A stretch of DNA of 58,420 bases. It comes from Anaerofustis stercorihominis. Lineage in GTDB: Bacteria > Bacillota > Clostridia > Eubacteriales > Anaerofustaceae. A model generated the notes under the pieces. It was not told the origin of the DNA. It searched no databases and saw only the letters and a program-made list of their open reading frames with translations. The position numbers were made by a program, and so were the translations under genes. Below, piece by piece: positions 18,984-28,968 of this stretch. The DNA is taken from positions 1-58,420 of the forward strand of contig NZ_SPHL01000009.1 of the NCBI RefSeq assembly GCF_005844425.1. Reading direction: 5' to 3'. Position 1 is the first letter of the stretch. Each line of letters begins with the position of its first letter.

Positions 18984-19415
18984 ATGCAAAATAAAAACAT
19001 AGAAAAAGCTCTGAAAATTGCATATAAAGCACATGAAAATCAATTTGATAAAGGTGGAAAGCCCTATATAAACCATCCTATTCATATTGCAAAAATGCTA
19101 AATTGCGAAGATGAAATAATTACTGCACTTTTACATGATGTAATGGAAGACAGTAATATTACAAAAAAAGATTTAATAGACTTTGGCTTTAATGAAAATG
19201 TAATAAATGCTTTATCTTGTTTAACAAGAAAAAGAAATGAAGATTATTTTTCTTACATAAATAAAGTTAAATCAAATACACTAGCTAAAAAAATTAAAAT
19301 TTTAGATCTTGAACATAATCTTGATGTAAAAAGATTATCTAAAATTACAAACAAAGATTTACAAAGGATAGAAAAATATAAGAAAGCACTTGCCATATTA
19401 AAAAAAGACCGCTAA
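18984..19415 (+). CDS. Small HD-domain (p)ppGpp hydrolase-like protein
   Basis: The 143 aa are a single HD domain like the N-terminal hydrolase part of RelA/SpoT: HENQFDKGGKPYINHP, then ALLHDVMEDSNIT with the HDxxED motif, and a later conserved Asp-His-Asn type motif (LEHNLDV). No synthetase domain is present. Stand-alone hydrolases of this kind (SAH/Mesh1-like) degrade (p)ppGpp or NADPH; the substrate here is inferred. AGAGG precedes ATG 18984. It converges on pheA across a shared terminator. Confidence 0.85.
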   Translation: MQNKNIEKALKIAYKAHENQFDKGGKPYINHPIHIAKMLNCEDEIITALLHDVMEDSNITKKDLIDFGFNENVINALSCLTRKRNEDYFSYINKVKSNTLAKKIKILDLEHNLDVKRLSKITNKDLQRIEKYKKALAILKKDR

Positions 19416-19427
19416 ATCGGTCTTTTA
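19401..19427. terminator. Bidirectional terminator, HD gene / pheA
   Basis: AAAAAAGACCG, CTAAAT loop, CGGTCTTTT. The loop contains the stop codon of the HD-domain gene and the 3' end overlaps the pheA stop. Confidence 0.88.
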
Positions 19428-20252
19428 TATTGAATAAAATCCTAATACTTTTAATCCGTATTCTTTTCTAATGTTTTCCAAAGATCTTTGTACAATTTCC
19501 ATCTGATTGGAATCTCCATTAATCTCCAAATAAAAATTATATTTCCCCATATCTGTCTTTGTTGGTCTAGACATTATTGCAACCAGGTTTATTTTATTTA
19601 TAGAAAACTCATGTAATATATCAAAAAGGATTCCGGGTCTATCTATATTTGGCATAATATACATTGGAACTTTAAAATTCTTATTTTCTTGAGCCGCATA
19701 TTCATTTTCACCTTTTTCCACAACAACAAATCTTGTAAAATTATTAGATGCATCCGTTACATTTTCTATTTTACATTTAGCATTTGCATATTTTAGCATA
19801 TGCATAGGTATTATACCGCCTTCTGCCAATATCCCCTTACTTACGTTATTATAAGATTCCATATTACTGTCGGTTGTAATAATATTTACATCATCTAACG
19901 AATCTAAAAACTTTCTGCATTGACCATTTGTTTTAAATTGTACATATATTTTTTTTATTTGCTCGATATTTTCACTGTTACCTATAAAAGAAAACTGAAC
20001 AGGAACACTTATTTCTCTTACAATATGAACATCCATTTCAAGAAGTAAATCAAGCGTTCTTTGAACGAATCCATCAAGTGTATTTTCTATTGGAATTATT
20101 CCCATATCGCATTCTTTACCAATGCTGTGAAAAGTTTCATCAATGGTATTATAATATACTACATCAAAATCTCCGTTTTCTTCATTTAAAAATAAACTGC
20201 AAGCATTATCGCTGAATGTTCCCTTTGGTCCAAGTACTGCTAATTTTCTCAA
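19425..20252 (-). CDS. pheA: Prephenate dehydratase with ACT domain
   Basis: Converts prephenate to phenylpyruvate for phenylalanine synthesis. The 275 aa begin LAVLGPKGTFSDNA, then show IPIENTLDGFVQRTLDLL, the catalytic-site TRF in NNFTRFVVV, and a C-terminal ACT domain (PGILFDILHEFSINKINL, then MSRPTKTDMGKYNFYLEI) for Phe feedback. The segment usually reading HPQALxQC is QFKTNGQC here, a mild departure. It stands alone rather than with chorismate mutase or other aro genes. Confidence 0.93.
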   Translation of the reverse strand: MRKLAVLGPKGTFSDNACSLFLNEENGDFDVVYYNTIDETFHSIGKECDMGIIPIENTLDGFVQRTLDLLLEMDVHIVREISVPVQFSFIGNSENIEQIKKIYVQFKTNGQCRKFLDSLDDVNIITTDSNMESYNNVSKGILAEGGIIPMHMLKYANAKCKIENVTDASNNFTRFVVVEKGENEYAAQENKNFKVPMYIMPNIDRPGILFDILHEFSINKINLVAIMSRPTKTDMGKYNFYLEINGDSNQMEIVQRSLENIRKEYGLKVLGFYSI

Positions 20253-20323
20253 ATTCTTTCTCCATATTTTTTAATTACCATAAAAAAGGATATCAAAAAT
20301 ATACATTTTATTCAATAGCAAGT

Positions 20324-20359
20324 AAAATAAAAAACATCCATAAGGATGTTTTTTATTTT
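20324..20359 (-). terminator. Long-stem terminator after the Ig-like protein gene
   Basis: AAAATAAAAAACATCC (20324-20339), ATAA, and its exact 16-base complement to 20359. The arm overlaps the stop codon of the minus-strand gene. Confidence 0.9.
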
Positions 20360-21987
20360 ACTTTTACTTTATATACTTTTGAGAAAGAACCTTTTGTACT
20401 TCCGTTTACGGCTCTTACTTTGTAGTAATAAGTTTTCTTTGATGTAAGTTTTTTATTCACATATTTTGTTGATTTCACAGTTGCAACTTTTTTAAATCCT
20501 GTTGATTTATTTGTTGATCTGTAAATTTCATAATATTTTGCATTTGAAGCTTTTGAAATTGTGATTGTTGCACTTTTCTTTCCGCTTTTTATTTTTAATG
20601 AATTTACTTTTCCAACTGTAATTTTCTTTTTTGGTAGATTAACTTTAACATTGCAATATGCTATTTTCCCATCTTTTGTTTCAGCTTTAATAACAGCGCT
20701 TCCGTCTGCAACAGGTGTAATTTTACCATTTTCAACTTTTGCAACTTTTGTATTGCTACTGCTCCACTGTATTGTCTTATCATCTGCATTTGAAGGATAA
20801 ACTTCTCCTGTTAAATATACAACATCAGTCAATTTATTTAATTGTACATTTGTTTTATTTAATGTAACACTTTCTGTTTTAACTTTATTTACATTAATAC
20901 TGCAAACCGCAATAATATTTCCATTTTCTTTAGAAATTGCTTTAACTTTTGTATTTCCTGAATTTTGAGCTGTTACAACTCCATTTTCATCTACATTAGC
21001 AATATTAATATTTTCACTTTCCCATTTTACATCTTGATTTTTAGCATCTATTGGATAAATTGATGCATTTAATTTTACAGTATCGTCTACATCTAATGTT
21101 ACATTTTCTTTATCAAGAGAAATACCTGTTACCTTTTTTGGTGAAACATTTACTTCAACTGTTTTTACAATATTATTTACTGTACTTGCAATAATTATTG
21201 TTTTCCCTTCTTTAATTGCTTTTATTTTACCATTATTATCAACTGTTGCAATTGAAGGATTAATGCTTTCCCATTTTACTGTTTTATCAGTTGTATTCTT
21301 AGGCAAAACTTCATATGTTACAACTTTTTCTTCATCTTTAAATAAATTTAAAGTACTGTAATCAAGTCTTAAAGAACTTGCCATAACAGGTTTTACACTA
21401 ACTTCAAAAGATGTACTTACACCATTTCCCATGTTAACTGTTATTGTTGTAGTACCTACTTTTTTTGCTGTTAGTTTAAAGCTGTTTGAACTGTAGAATG
21501 ATTTTGGATATGATACAATATCTTCATTTGATGATGTTAAAGTAACGTATCTGTCTGTAGTATTTGAAGGTAAATATTTAATAAAGTAATAATCTCCACC
21601 ACCCATGTAAATACTTTCAGGACCTATTACATTAACTCCATTAATTTTAACTTCATTTACAGTTACTTTACATTCTGCTTTTTTACCGTTTGCTGTCATT
21701 GCAAAAATAGTACCTGTCCCAACCCCTGAAGAAACAACAACACCATCTGCATCTACACTTGCAACATTTTTATCAGTACTGTTCCAGTAAATTAAGTCTT
21801 TATCATATGACGCAGGCTCAATCGCTGCCTCTAATTTAAATGATTCTCCTATACCGTTTAATACTAATTCATCTTTGTTAAATGTAATATTTGTAGCATT
21901 AACGTTTTCTTCGTTAGATGCATAAATAGGGGGTATAATACTAAATACTAGCATCACTGTAAGAAATATACTTAATATTCTTTTCAT
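20353..21987 (-). CDS. Secreted protein with five bacterial Ig-like (Big2) domains and a C-terminal Fn3-like domain
   Basis: Start ATG 21987 with GGAGGG just upstream. The 544 aa begin with a signal peptide (MKRILSIFLTVMLVFSI, cleavage probably after IYAS). Five repeats of about 80 residues follow, each with the Big2 pattern of a Leu/Asn-rich strand, a WxSxNxxIAxVDxxGxVxA core and a closing VKV strand. The last 95 residues are lysine-rich and Fn3-like (YYEIYRSTNKSTGFKKVATV, TYYYKVRAV). There is no LPXTG motif, S-layer repeat or membrane anchor, so it is released or held non-covalently. Function unknown; an adhesion or surface role is inferred. Confidence 0.88.
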   Translation of the reverse strand: MKRILSIFLTVMLVFSIIPPIYASNEENVNATNITFNKDELVLNGIGESFKLEAAIEPASYDKDLIYWNSTDKNVASVDADGVVVSSGVGTGTIFAMTANGKKAECKVTVNEVKINGVNVIGPESIYMGGGDYYFIKYLPSNTTDRYVTLTSSNEDIVSYPKSFYSSNSFKLTAKKVGTTTITVNMGNGVSTSFEVSVKPVMASSLRLDYSTLNLFKDEEKVVTYEVLPKNTTDKTVKWESINPSIATVDNNGKIKAIKEGKTIIIASTVNNIVKTVEVNVSPKKVTGISLDKENVTLDVDDTVKLNASIYPIDAKNQDVKWESENINIANVDENGVVTAQNSGNTKVKAISKENGNIIAVCSINVNKVKTESVTLNKTNVQLNKLTDVVYLTGEVYPSNADDKTIQWSSSNTKVAKVENGKITPVADGSAVIKAETKDGKIAYCNVKVNLPKKKITVGKVNSLKIKSGKKSATITISKASNAKYYEIYRSTNKSTGFKKVATVKSTKYVNKKLTSKKTYYYKVRAVNGSTKGSFSKVYKVKVK

Positions 21988-22108
21988 GATTCCCTCCACT
22001 TTTTTTCAATATGTTTTTCAAAATTTTTCATATCCTACCATATCTGTAGGAAAAAGCAAACCCACTTTTTCAATTTAAAAATATTCAGACTATTTATATT
22101 TTCGTAAT

Positions 22109-22134
22109 AAAAAAAGAACAGCCATAGGCTGTTC
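22109..22134 (-). terminator. Terminator after rpsI
   Basis: Minus strand GAACAGCC, TAT, GGCTGTTC and seven T, 17 bp past the rpsI stop. Confidence 0.92.
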
Positions 22135-22150
22135 CCATATATATAATATA

Positions 22151-22543
22151 TTATCTTTTTGAAAATTGTGGAGCTTTTCTAGCTTTCTTAAGACCATATT
22201 TTCTTCTTTCTTTCATTCTTGAGTCTCTAGTTAAGAAACCTGCTTTTTTAACTTCTTTTCTTAAATCAGGGTTTTCTGCAACTAAAGCTCTTGAAATACC
22301 ATGTCTGATTGCTCCTGCTTGACCAGAAATTCCGCCGCCGTATACATTTACGCTTACATCATATTTGTCAGCGTTGTCTGTTAAAACTAATGATTGTCTA
22401 ACAATTACTTTAAGTGTATCATTACCGCCGAAATATTCTTCTATATCTCTACCATTAATAGTTATCTTTCCACTACCTTGTTTTAAAACTACTCTTGCAA
22501 CAGAATTTTTTCTTCTGCCTGTAGCCATAACTTGTTCTGCCAT
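22151..22543 (-). CDS. rpsI: 30S ribosomal protein S9
   Basis: The 130 aa contain [12 protein letters not shown] near the N-terminus, [16 protein letters not shown] in the middle and the invariant C-terminal tail QFSKR that reaches the P-site tRNA. GGAGG precedes ATG 22543. It is 9 bp after rplM and shares its promoter. Confidence 0.98.
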   Translation of the reverse strand: MAEQVMATGRRKNSVARVVLKQGSGKITINGRDIEEYFGGNDTLKVIVRQSLVLTDNADKYDVSVNVYGGGISGQAGAIRHGISRALVAENPDLRKEVKKAGFLTRDSRMKERRKYGLKKARKAPQFSKR

Positions 22544-22552
22544 CTATTCCTC

Positions 22553-22993
22553 CTACTTAATATCAAGTACTTCAGGTTTTTGTGCTGCATGTTCATGTTC
22601 GCTACCTGCGTATACTTTTAATTTCTTAAATTGAGCTCTTCCAAGTTTATTTTTTGGAAGCATACCTTTAACTGCTTTTTCGATTACAAATTCTGGTTTA
22701 TTAGCAATTAAATCTTTGTACATTACTTCTTTTCTTCCACCAGGATATCCTGTGTGTCTGTAATATTTTTTGTCTAATAATTTATTTCCAGTAAGATGAA
22801 TTTTTTCTGCATTAATTACAATTACATAATCCCCAGTATCAATATTAGGTGTGTAACAAGGTTTGTTTTTACCTGTTAATACTTTTGCAACTTCACTACA
22901 TAATCTACCAAGTGTTTTGCCTTCAGCATCAACTACATACCATTTTTTATCAATTTGTTGGGGTTTAGCAATACTAGTTGACTTTGTTAACAT
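22553..22993 (-). CDS. rplM: 50S ribosomal protein L13
   Basis: Early-assembly 23S rRNA-binding protein. Start ATG 22993 ([12 protein letters not shown]) with GGAGG at 23003-23007; an upstream frame extension is unsupported. The 146 aa show [35 protein letters not shown] and [13 protein letters not shown], all typical L13. It heads rplM-rpsI behind its own promoter and a structured leader. Confidence 0.98.
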   Translation of the reverse strand: MLTKSTSIAKPQQIDKKWYVVDAEGKTLGRLCSEVAKVLTGKNKPCYTPNIDTGDYVIVINAEKIHLTGNKLLDKKYYRHTGYPGGRKEVMYKDLIANKPEFVIEKAVKGMLPKNKLGRAQFKKLKVYAGSEHEHAAQKPEVLDIK

Positions 22994-23040
22994 TTCGTTA
23001 AACCTCCACAATACGTATAATATTTTTATTTTAGATTATC

Positions 23041-23092
23041 TGCTCTACACTTTCCATGCACGGGGCTAACGATACACGAAAAATATCTAGCC
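23041..23092 (-). promoter_or_regulatory. Putative L13 (rplM) leader RNA
   Basis: The transcript begins with GGCTA (23092-23088), which pairs with TAGCC (23068-23064) around an inner GATA/TATC pairing, then continues CCGTGCATGGAAAGTG. This is the most GC-rich non-coding DNA nearby, begins at the predicted start site, and precedes rplM, where Bacillota are known to carry an L13-responsive leader. The match to that family is from position and stem only. Confidence 0.6.
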
Positions 23093-23097
23093 TATAT

Positions 23098-23126
23098 ATT
23101 TTAGATTATTTTACCTTTTATGTCAA
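23098..23126 (-). promoter_or_regulatory. rplM-rpsI promoter
   Basis: Consensus TTGACA (23126-23121), 17 nt, TAAAAT (23103-23098) on the minus strand, just after the truA stop. It separates rplM-rpsI expression from the ecf-truA unit. Confidence 0.85.
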
Positions 23127-23152
23127 TATATTTTTTTATAATATGTAAGTTT

Positions 23153-23887
23153 TTAGTAAAAAACTTCCTTTAAATAAAGCCCTTCCGCAGGTGCTGTAAC
23201 ATTTGCCATGCTTCTGTTTTTACTTTCTAAGATTTCATCTATTCTATTTTCGTCAAATCTTCCTCTTCCTATATCAATTAGACTTGCAACAATGATTCTT
23301 ACCATATTATATAAAAAGCCATTACCTTTTATTTTAAAAATAATTAAATCATCTTTTTTAGTTATTTTAACATCATATATTTCTCTTATGGTACTTTTAA
23401 CATTACTGCCACTTCCCATAAATCCAGCAAAATCATGCTCACCAATAAGTTTTTTTGAGGCTCTAGTCATCTTATCCAAATCAAGTTTATAAAAAACATG
23501 AGTTGCCCTTCCTATAAAAAGAGGATTCATTATACTGTTATTATAAATTAAATACATATATTCTTTCCCTGTGGTATCATATCTGGCATGAAAATTCTCA
23601 TCTTTTTCTTCTGCCTTTATTACCCTTATATCTTTTGGTAAAAATGCATTAATACCATAAGGAAATTTATCTATGGATATATTAGAATTTGTATAAAAAT
23701 TTGCTCTTTGCCCTAATGCATGTACTCCGCTGTCTGTTCTTCCACTTCCGTAAAGTTTAACCTCTTCTTTTACAAGACTTTCAACAGCTGTCTTTACTTT
23801 CTCTTCAACACTCATTCCGTTATTTTGCATCTGCCAGCCAACATAATTTTTACCGTCATATTGTATTGTAAGGACTATATTTTTCAT
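23153..23887 (-). CDS. truA: tRNA pseudouridine(38-40) synthase TruA
   Basis: Isomerises uridines 38-40 in the tRNA anticodon arm. The 244 aa contain the catalytic Asp52 in GSGRTDSGVHALGQ, YDGKNYVGWQ near the N-terminus and FLYNMVRIIV in the C-terminal half. Its start shares a base with the ecfT stop (TAATG), so translation is coupled. ecf genes, truA, rplM and rpsI follow rplQ in many Bacillota, as here. Confidence 0.97.
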   Translation of the reverse strand: MKNIVLTIQYDGKNYVGWQMQNNGMSVEEKVKTAVESLVKEEVKLYGSGRTDSGVHALGQRANFYTNSNISIDKFPYGINAFLPKDIRVIKAEEKDENFHARYDTTGKEYMYLIYNNSIMNPLFIGRATHVFYKLDLDKMTRASKKLIGEHDFAGFMGSGSNVKSTIREIYDVKITKKDDLIIFKIKGNGFLYNMVRIIVASLIDIGRGRFDENRIDEILESKNRSMANVTAPAEGLYLKEVFY

Positions 23888-24702
23888 TAAATAATCCCCT
23901 TAGTATAAAGAATATTTGTTACTACTGTAAAAATTATCATGAATACAATATATAAATAAGTATAAAAATCATTTTTTGTATACTTTAATTCTTTCATTCT
24001 TGTTCTGTTTTCTCCGCCGGTATAACACCTTGCTTCCATTGCAAGAGCTAAATCCTCTGCTCTTTGAAAAGCAGATAAGAATAAAGGAATTAAAACCGGA
24101 ATAAAAGCTTTTGCTCTGTTTATAAGATTTCCGCTTTCGAAATCTGCACCCCTTGATTTTTGGGCATTAATAATCCTTGTTGTTTCTTCCATAAGTGTTG
24201 GAATAAATCTAAGTGCAATACTCATCATCATAGATAGTTCATGTGCATATTTTTTTAATAAAGGTACTTTTTTCATTAGTCTTTCTAAGCCATCAGTAAG
24301 AGATATAGGCGATGTTACAAGTGTTAATAAAGAAGTACCCGTAACAAGCAAAACAAGCCTTACAGCCATTAATATGGCGTTATGAAGTCCTTTATCGGTA
24401 ATCTTTAAAAAACCTAATTGATATATTACATTACCGGGTGTCATAAACATATTAAGACAAACGGTAAATAAAATAATAATAATCAGTGCTTTTAAACCTC
24501 TAAGAAGATATCCTACCGGAACTTTTGAAATAATTAAAGGAATTAACAATAAAATAAACATTCCCAAAAATCCAATAAAAGATTTAACAAAAAAAAGTAA
24601 AATCATATACAAAAAAGTAGCCATTATTTTACTTCTCGGATCTAATTTATGAATCATCGATCCGGTTGGATAATATTGTCCTATTGTAATATCATTTAAC
24701 AT
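23887..24702 (-). CDS. ecfT: ECF transporter transmembrane protein EcfT
   Basis: Membrane scaffold of the energy-coupling-factor vitamin importer. The 271 aa start near GQYYPTGSMIHKLDPRSK, have about five hydrophobic segments, and carry the two coupling-helix Ala-Arg-Gly type motifs (AQKSRGADFESG and EARCYTGGENRTRM) that contact the ATPases. It is 10 bp after ecfA2. No substrate-binding S protein is nearby, which fits a group II module shared by several S components. Confidence 0.95.
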   Translation of the reverse strand: MLNDITIGQYYPTGSMIHKLDPRSKIMATFLYMILLFFVKSFIGFLGMFILLLIPLIISKVPVGYLLRGLKALIIIILFTVCLNMFMTPGNVIYQLGFLKITDKGLHNAILMAVRLVLLVTGTSLLTLVTSPISLTDGLERLMKKVPLLKKYAHELSMMMSIALRFIPTLMEETTRIINAQKSRGADFESGNLINRAKAFIPVLIPLFLSAFQRAEDLALAMEARCYTGGENRTRMKELKYTKNDFYTYLYIVFMIIFTVVTNILYTKGII

Positions 24703-24712
24703 ATTTATCCCC

Positions 24713-25552
24713 TTAAATAACTTTTTCTATTTCTTTTATTACTTCATTAAATGTAAATAAGTTTGTATCTACATTAATTCCTTTTTCTTTAAGTTTTAAC
24801 ATAAGTTCTTTTCCTTCCGGAACATTTAAACCTATGCTTCTTAAAAGTTCAACATTTTTAAAAACTTCTCTTGGTGTATCATAAAGTTTTAATTCTCCCG
24901 AAGAAAACACCATTATTTTACTTGCATATTCACATACGTCTGTCATTGAATGAGATACTAAAAAAGTTGTCAAATTATTTTCTTTATGAAGTTTATATAT
25001 ATTATCAAGTATCTCTTTTCTTCCCACTGGATCAAGTCCGCTTGCAGGTTCGTCCAATATAAGTACATCCGGGTCCATAGCAATAACACCGGCTATTGCA
25101 ACTCTTCTTTTTTGACCTCCCGATAAATCAAAAGGAGATTTATCTTTATAAGTTTCAAAATCCAACCCAACCATATCCATTGCTTTTCTTACTGCTCCGT
25201 CAATATCTTCCATGCCTATATTTTTAGGACCAAAAGCAATATCTTTATATATTGTTTCTTCAAATAATTGATATTCAGGATATTGAAATACAAGACCTAC
25301 TTTTGAGCATATATCTTTCATTAATACGCCTTTTTCATTTATATTAAGCTCATCTAAATATATATCCCCGCTTGTGGGTGTTAATAACCTGTTTATATGT
25401 TGAATCAAAGTGGATTTTCCGCTTCCCGTATGACCTATAATTCCAACCAATTCACCATTATTAACTTCAAAATTTATATTTTTTAAAGCCTTAAACTCAA
25501 ATATACTGTCTTTTCCGTATGTATGACATAAATCTACAACTTTTACTGACAT
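24713..25552 (-). CDS. ecfA2: ECF transporter ATPase EcfA2
   Basis: One of two ATPases of the ECF module. The 279 aa have Walker [10 protein letters not shown] (near 40), Q-loop [14 protein letters not shown], signature [13 protein letters not shown], Walker [14 protein letters not shown] and the switch His in FLVSHS. The start overlaps ecfA1 by 10 bp. It pairs with EcfA1 under EcfT. Confidence 0.95.
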   Translation of the reverse strand: MSVKVVDLCHTYGKDSIFEFKALKNINFEVNNGELVGIIGHTGSGKSTLIQHINRLLTPTSGDIYLDELNINEKGVLMKDICSKVGLVFQYPEYQLFEETIYKDIAFGPKNIGMEDIDGAVRKAMDMVGLDFETYKDKSPFDLSGGQKRRVAIAGVIAMDPDVLILDEPASGLDPVGRKEILDNIYKLHKENNLTTFLVSHSMTDVCEYASKIMVFSSGELKLYDTPREVFKNVELLRSIGLNVPEGKELMLKLKEKGINVDTNLFTFNEVIKEIEKVI

Positions 25553-26376
25553 ATTTCCTCCACTAATTCATCTAACGTAAGGATTTTATCATTTTTTATT
25601 TTTCCTTGTTTTTTTAACTCATATGCAACTTTAGTAGCATATGGAGGTTCAAGCATTAGTTCTTTTAAAATATCATCCTTTGCAAAAACTTCCCTTGGTT
25701 CATCTTCAAGGACCTTTACTCCTCTATCAAGAATTATTACCTTGTCTGCATTTACTACTTCTTCCATATAATGCGTTATTAAAACAATGGTTGTACCTTT
25801 TTCATTTAATTTTTTGATTGTATTAATTACTTCATTTCTTCCTTTTGGGTCTAACATGGCTGTAGGCTCGTCCAAAATAATACATTCAGGGTTCATAGCA
25901 AGAATTCCTGCGATTGCAATCCTTTGTTTTTGTCCTCCGGAAAGTTCGTGAGGCTTTTTATCTTTAAATTCGCTCATGCTTACGCTTAAAAGAGCTTCAT
26001 CGACTCTTTTTCTTATTTCACTTGGCTCAACCCCCAAATTTTCAGGTCCAAAGGCAACATCTTCTTCTACTATTGTTGCAACCATTTGATTATCAGGATT
26101 TTGAAATATCATACCGGCTTTTTGTCTAATATCCCATATCTTTTTTTCATCTTTGGTATTCATTCCGTCAATTAAAATATCGCCGCTTTCAGGAAGTAAA
26201 ATACCATTTAACAATTTTGCAAGGGTTGATTTTCCGGAACCGTTTCTTCCGATTATACCAACAAAACTTCCCTTTTCAACACAAAAAGAAACATCTTTCA
26301 ATGCTTCTACAATCGTTTTTCCTTCATTATCCTTATAAGAATAATTAACGTTTTTTATTTCTATCATTTCGCTCAT
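25543..26376 (-). CDS. ecfA1: ECF transporter ATPase EcfA1
   Basis: The 277 aa have Walker [11 protein letters not shown]-loop [26 protein letters not shown] typical of EcfA1 (first part), [26 protein letters not shown] and VLITHYMEE. It is the first gene of the ecfA1-ecfA2-ecfT-truA unit and lies 124 bp after rplQ, behind a hairpin. An A/T-rich stretch upstream may contain its promoter but I cannot define one. Confidence 0.95.
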   Translation of the reverse strand: MSEMIEIKNVNYSYKDNEGKTIVEALKDVSFCVEKGSFVGIIGRNGSGKSTLAKLLNGILLPESGDILIDGMNTKDEKKIWDIRQKAGMIFQNPDNQMVATIVEEDVAFGPENLGVEPSEIRKRVDEALLSVSMSEFKDKKPHELSGGQKQRIAIAGILAMNPECIILDEPTAMLDPKGRNEVINTIKKLNEKGTTIVLITHYMEEVVNADKVIILDRGVKVLEDEPREVFAKDDILKELMLEPPYATKVAYELKKQGKIKNDKILTLDELVEEICQ

Positions 26377-26454
26377 ATTTTTTCTCTCTTATATATATTA
26401 TAAACTTACACAATTTCAAATTATACAAATTTATAATATATATTATATAGAGCT

Positions 26455-26482
26455 AAAGGAACAGTGCTTATACTGTCCCTTT
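26455..26482 (-). terminator. Hairpin after rplQ without a T-tract
   Basis: AAAGGGACAGT, ATAAGC loop and ACTGTTCCTTT on the minus strand (one G-U pair), 20 bp past the rplQ stop. The following sequence is mixed A/T rather than a T run, so this may stabilise or process the RNA, or terminate only partly. Confidence 0.6.
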
Positions 26483-26500
26483 GTACTATATTTTATTAGA

Positions 26501-26848
26501 TTATTCACTTACTAACTCTAAAATCGCTGTTTCAGCGCCGTCACCACGTCTTGCACCAAGTTTATAGATTCTTGTGTATCCACCGTTTCTGTTTTCATAC
26601 TTTGGAGCAATTTCATTGAATAATTTATCAACTACACGTTTGTCATAAATGTAAGCAAGAGCTTGTCTTCTAGCATGTAAATCGCCACGTTTACCTAAAG
26701 TAATCATTTTATCAACGATTTTTCTTGCTTCTTTTGCACGAAATAGAGTAGTGTTTATTCTTTCATATCTAAGTGTATCTGTTACTAAACCTCTTAGCAT
26801 AGCTTTTCTTTTATCACTAGCTTTACCAAGTTTTCTATATCCTGACAT
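26501..26848 (-). CDS. rplQ: 50S ribosomal protein L17
   Basis: Last gene of the ribosomal cluster. The 115 aa start [20 protein letters not shown], then show [17 protein letters not shown] and end [12 protein letters not shown], a normal short bacterial L17. GGAGG is upstream and rpoA ends 25 bp before. Confidence 0.97.
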   Translation of the reverse strand: MSGYRKLGKASDKRKAMLRGLVTDTLRYERINTTLFRAKEARKIVDKMITLGKRGDLHARRQALAYIYDKRVVDKLFNEIAPKYENRNGGYTRIYKLGARRGDGAETAILELVSE

Positions 26849-26873
26849 TATAAACCTCCTTTATTAGTGTTTA

Positions 26874-27821
26874 CTATTCATCACCTTGTCTAAATGATAA
26901 ACCAATTTCGGCAAGTTTCTTTTTAATTTCATTTAAAGATTTCTTACCTAAGTTTCTTACTTTAGACATATCTTCTTCACTTCTTGAAATTAATTCTTCA
27001 ACCGTATTTATACTAGTTCTCTTTAAGCAGTTGCTTGAACGAACAGAAAGTTCTAATTCGTCAATTGACATTTCTAAAACTTTTTCTTTTTCGTTTTCTT
27101 CTCTTTCAACCATTAAACTAGCATTTGGTAAATTTGCATTCATATCTATAAATAATTGAAGATGGTCATTGATTACTTTTGCTGCAAGTGAAACAGCTTC
27201 TTCCGGAGAAATAGTTCCGTCTGTCCAAACTTCAATATTTAATTTATCATAATCAGTAACATTACCAACTCTTGTATTTTCAACAGTAAAGTTTGCTTTC
27301 TTTACAGGTGTAAAAATACTATCCACCGGAAGTGTACCTATTGGCATATCTTCCTTTTTATTCTTTTCGCTTGGAACATATCCTGTACCGCTATCAATAG
27401 TAATAGTCATATCAAGTACAGCATCATTCATAAGTGAAGCTATATGCAAATCAGGATTTACAATTTCAACATCGCTATCGCAAATTATATCTCCCGCAGT
27501 TACTTCTCCTTCTCCTTCAGCGTGAATATGAACATCCACAGGTCCATCAGAATGTAACTTTACAGATAGTTCTTTTAAATTTAGAATAATTTGCAATACA
27601 TCTTCTGCTACACCATCAACTGTAGCAAATTCATGTAATACATTTTCAATTTTAATGTTTGTTACAGCAGCACCAGGTAATGATGATAACATAATTCTTC
27701 TAAGAGAATTACCGATTGTCATACCATATCCTCTTTCAAGTGGTTCTACAACAAACTTACCATAAGTTCTATCTGCACTAATTTCCGCAATCTCAATATT
27801 AGGTTTTTGAAATTCTAACAT
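26874..27821 (-). CDS. rpoA: RNA polymerase alpha subunit
   Basis: The 315 aa comprise the N-terminal dimerisation domain ([11 protein letters not shown]-type motif, here [22 protein letters not shown]) and the C-terminal alpha-CTD ([33 protein letters not shown]) that binds UP elements and activators. Length and the two-domain form are standard. Gene order rpsD-rpoA-rplQ is canonical for the alpha operon. Confidence 0.98.
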   Translation of the reverse strand: MLEFQKPNIEIAEISADRTYGKFVVEPLERGYGMTIGNSLRRIMLSSLPGAAVTNIKIENVLHEFATVDGVAEDVLQIILNLKELSVKLHSDGPVDVHIHAEGEGEVTAGDIICDSDVEIVNPDLHIASLMNDAVLDMTITIDSGTGYVPSEKNKKEDMPIGTLPVDSIFTPVKKANFTVENTRVGNVTDYDKLNIEVWTDGTISPEEAVSLAAKVINDHLQLFIDMNANLPNASLMVEREENEKEKVLEMSIDELELSVRSSNCLKRTSINTVEELISRSEEDMSKVRNLGKKSLNEIKKKLAEIGLSFRQGDE

Positions 27822-27875
27822 ATATAAAACCTCTCAATTCCTTAAATATAACCAACAATATATCAAAACTATATC

Positions 27876-28466
27876 TTATCTAGAATATAATTCGACAATT
27901 AAAATTTCATTTACAGGAACATCTATTGCTTCACGTTTAGGAAGTTCTTTGATAGTTCCGCTTAATTTTTCAATGTCTACATCTAGCCATTCAGGAACTA
28001 CACGTGAACCAGTCACTTCAACAATTTCTTTATATCTTGGAGATTTTTTATGTTTTTCTTTAATTTCGATAACATCTCCTGCTTTTGTTAAGTATGATGG
28101 AATGTTAACTTGTTTACCGTTAACAAGTACATGTTTATGATCAACGATTTGTCTTGCTTCACGTCTTGTTCTAGCAAATCCCATACGGAAAACGATGTTA
28201 TCAAGTCTTGATTCTAATAAAGTCATTAGATTTTCACCTGTAGCACCACTCATTTTTTCAGCTTTTTTGTAGTAATTTCTGAATGGTTTTTCTAATACTC
28301 CGTAAATGAATTTCGCTTTTTGTTTTTCACGTAATTGAAGACCGTATTCGCTTAAATTACCAGATCTTTTTGCTTGTCTGTTTGACTTTTTATCAATTCC
28401 TAAATATACAGGATCTAAATCTAAAGATCTGCATCTTTTAAGAACAGGAACTCTATCTACAGCCAT
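27876..28466 (-). CDS. rpsD: 30S ribosomal protein S4
   Basis: Primary 16S rRNA binder that nucleates 30S assembly. The 196 aa contain the S4 RNA-binding domain ([23 protein letters not shown], then [18 protein letters not shown]). The N-terminus lacks the zinc cysteines seen in some S4. Its placement within the alpha operon matches clostridia; Bacillus has rpsD elsewhere. Confidence 0.97.
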   Translation of the reverse strand: MAVDRVPVLKRCRSLDLDPVYLGIDKKSNRQAKRSGNLSEYGLQLREKQKAKFIYGVLEKPFRNYYKKAEKMSGATGENLMTLLESRLDNIVFRMGFARTRREARQIVDHKHVLVNGKQVNIPSYLTKAGDVIEIKEKHKKSPRYKEIVEVTGSRVVPEWLDVDIEKLSGTIKELPKREAIDVPVNEILIVELYSR

Positions 28467-28526
28467 ATTAATTTTTTCCTCCTACAAATTTTCAATTCTT
28501 TATAATACAAATTTAACTAACCCAAA

Positions 28527-28922
28527 TTAGACTCTTCTACGTTTAGGTGGTCTACAACCATTGTGAGGGATAGGAGTAACGTCTTTAATTGAAATAACGT
28601 TTAGTCCAGCAGCTTGAAGTGCTCTGATTGCAGCTTCTCTACCTGAACCAGGTCCCTTTACAAATACATCAACAGTTTTTAAACCATGTTCCATAGCTCT
28701 TTTAGCAGCTTCTGTTGCAGCTGATTGAGCAGCATATGGAGTACTTTTTCTTGAACCTTTGAAGCCTAATTCTCCGGCACTTGACCATGCCAAAGCATTA
28801 CCTGCAACGTCAGTTAAAGTAACAATTGTATTGTTAAAAGTAGAGCGAATATGCGCTTGTCCTTTTTCAATGTTTTTCTTAACTCTCTTTTTTCCTCTTC
28901 TAACTACTTTCTTTGCAGCCAA
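28527..28922 (-). CDS. rpsK: 30S ribosomal protein S11
   Basis: The 131 aa contain [49 protein letters not shown] and the C-terminal [13 protein letters not shown]. The start codon is TTG (28922-28920), as AAGGAGGA lies about 7 nt upstream and no ATG fits. Confidence 0.97.
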   Translation of the reverse strand: MAAKKVVRRGKKRVKKNIEKGQAHIRSTFNNTIVTLTDVAGNALAWSSAGELGFKGSRKSTPYAAQSAATEAAKRAMEHGLKTVDVFVKGPGSGREAAIRALQAAGLNVISIKDVTPIPHNGCRPPKRRRV

Positions 28923-28968
28923 TTTTAAATCCTCCTTAATTTGTGAGAATAATAATCTATCTATTTAT

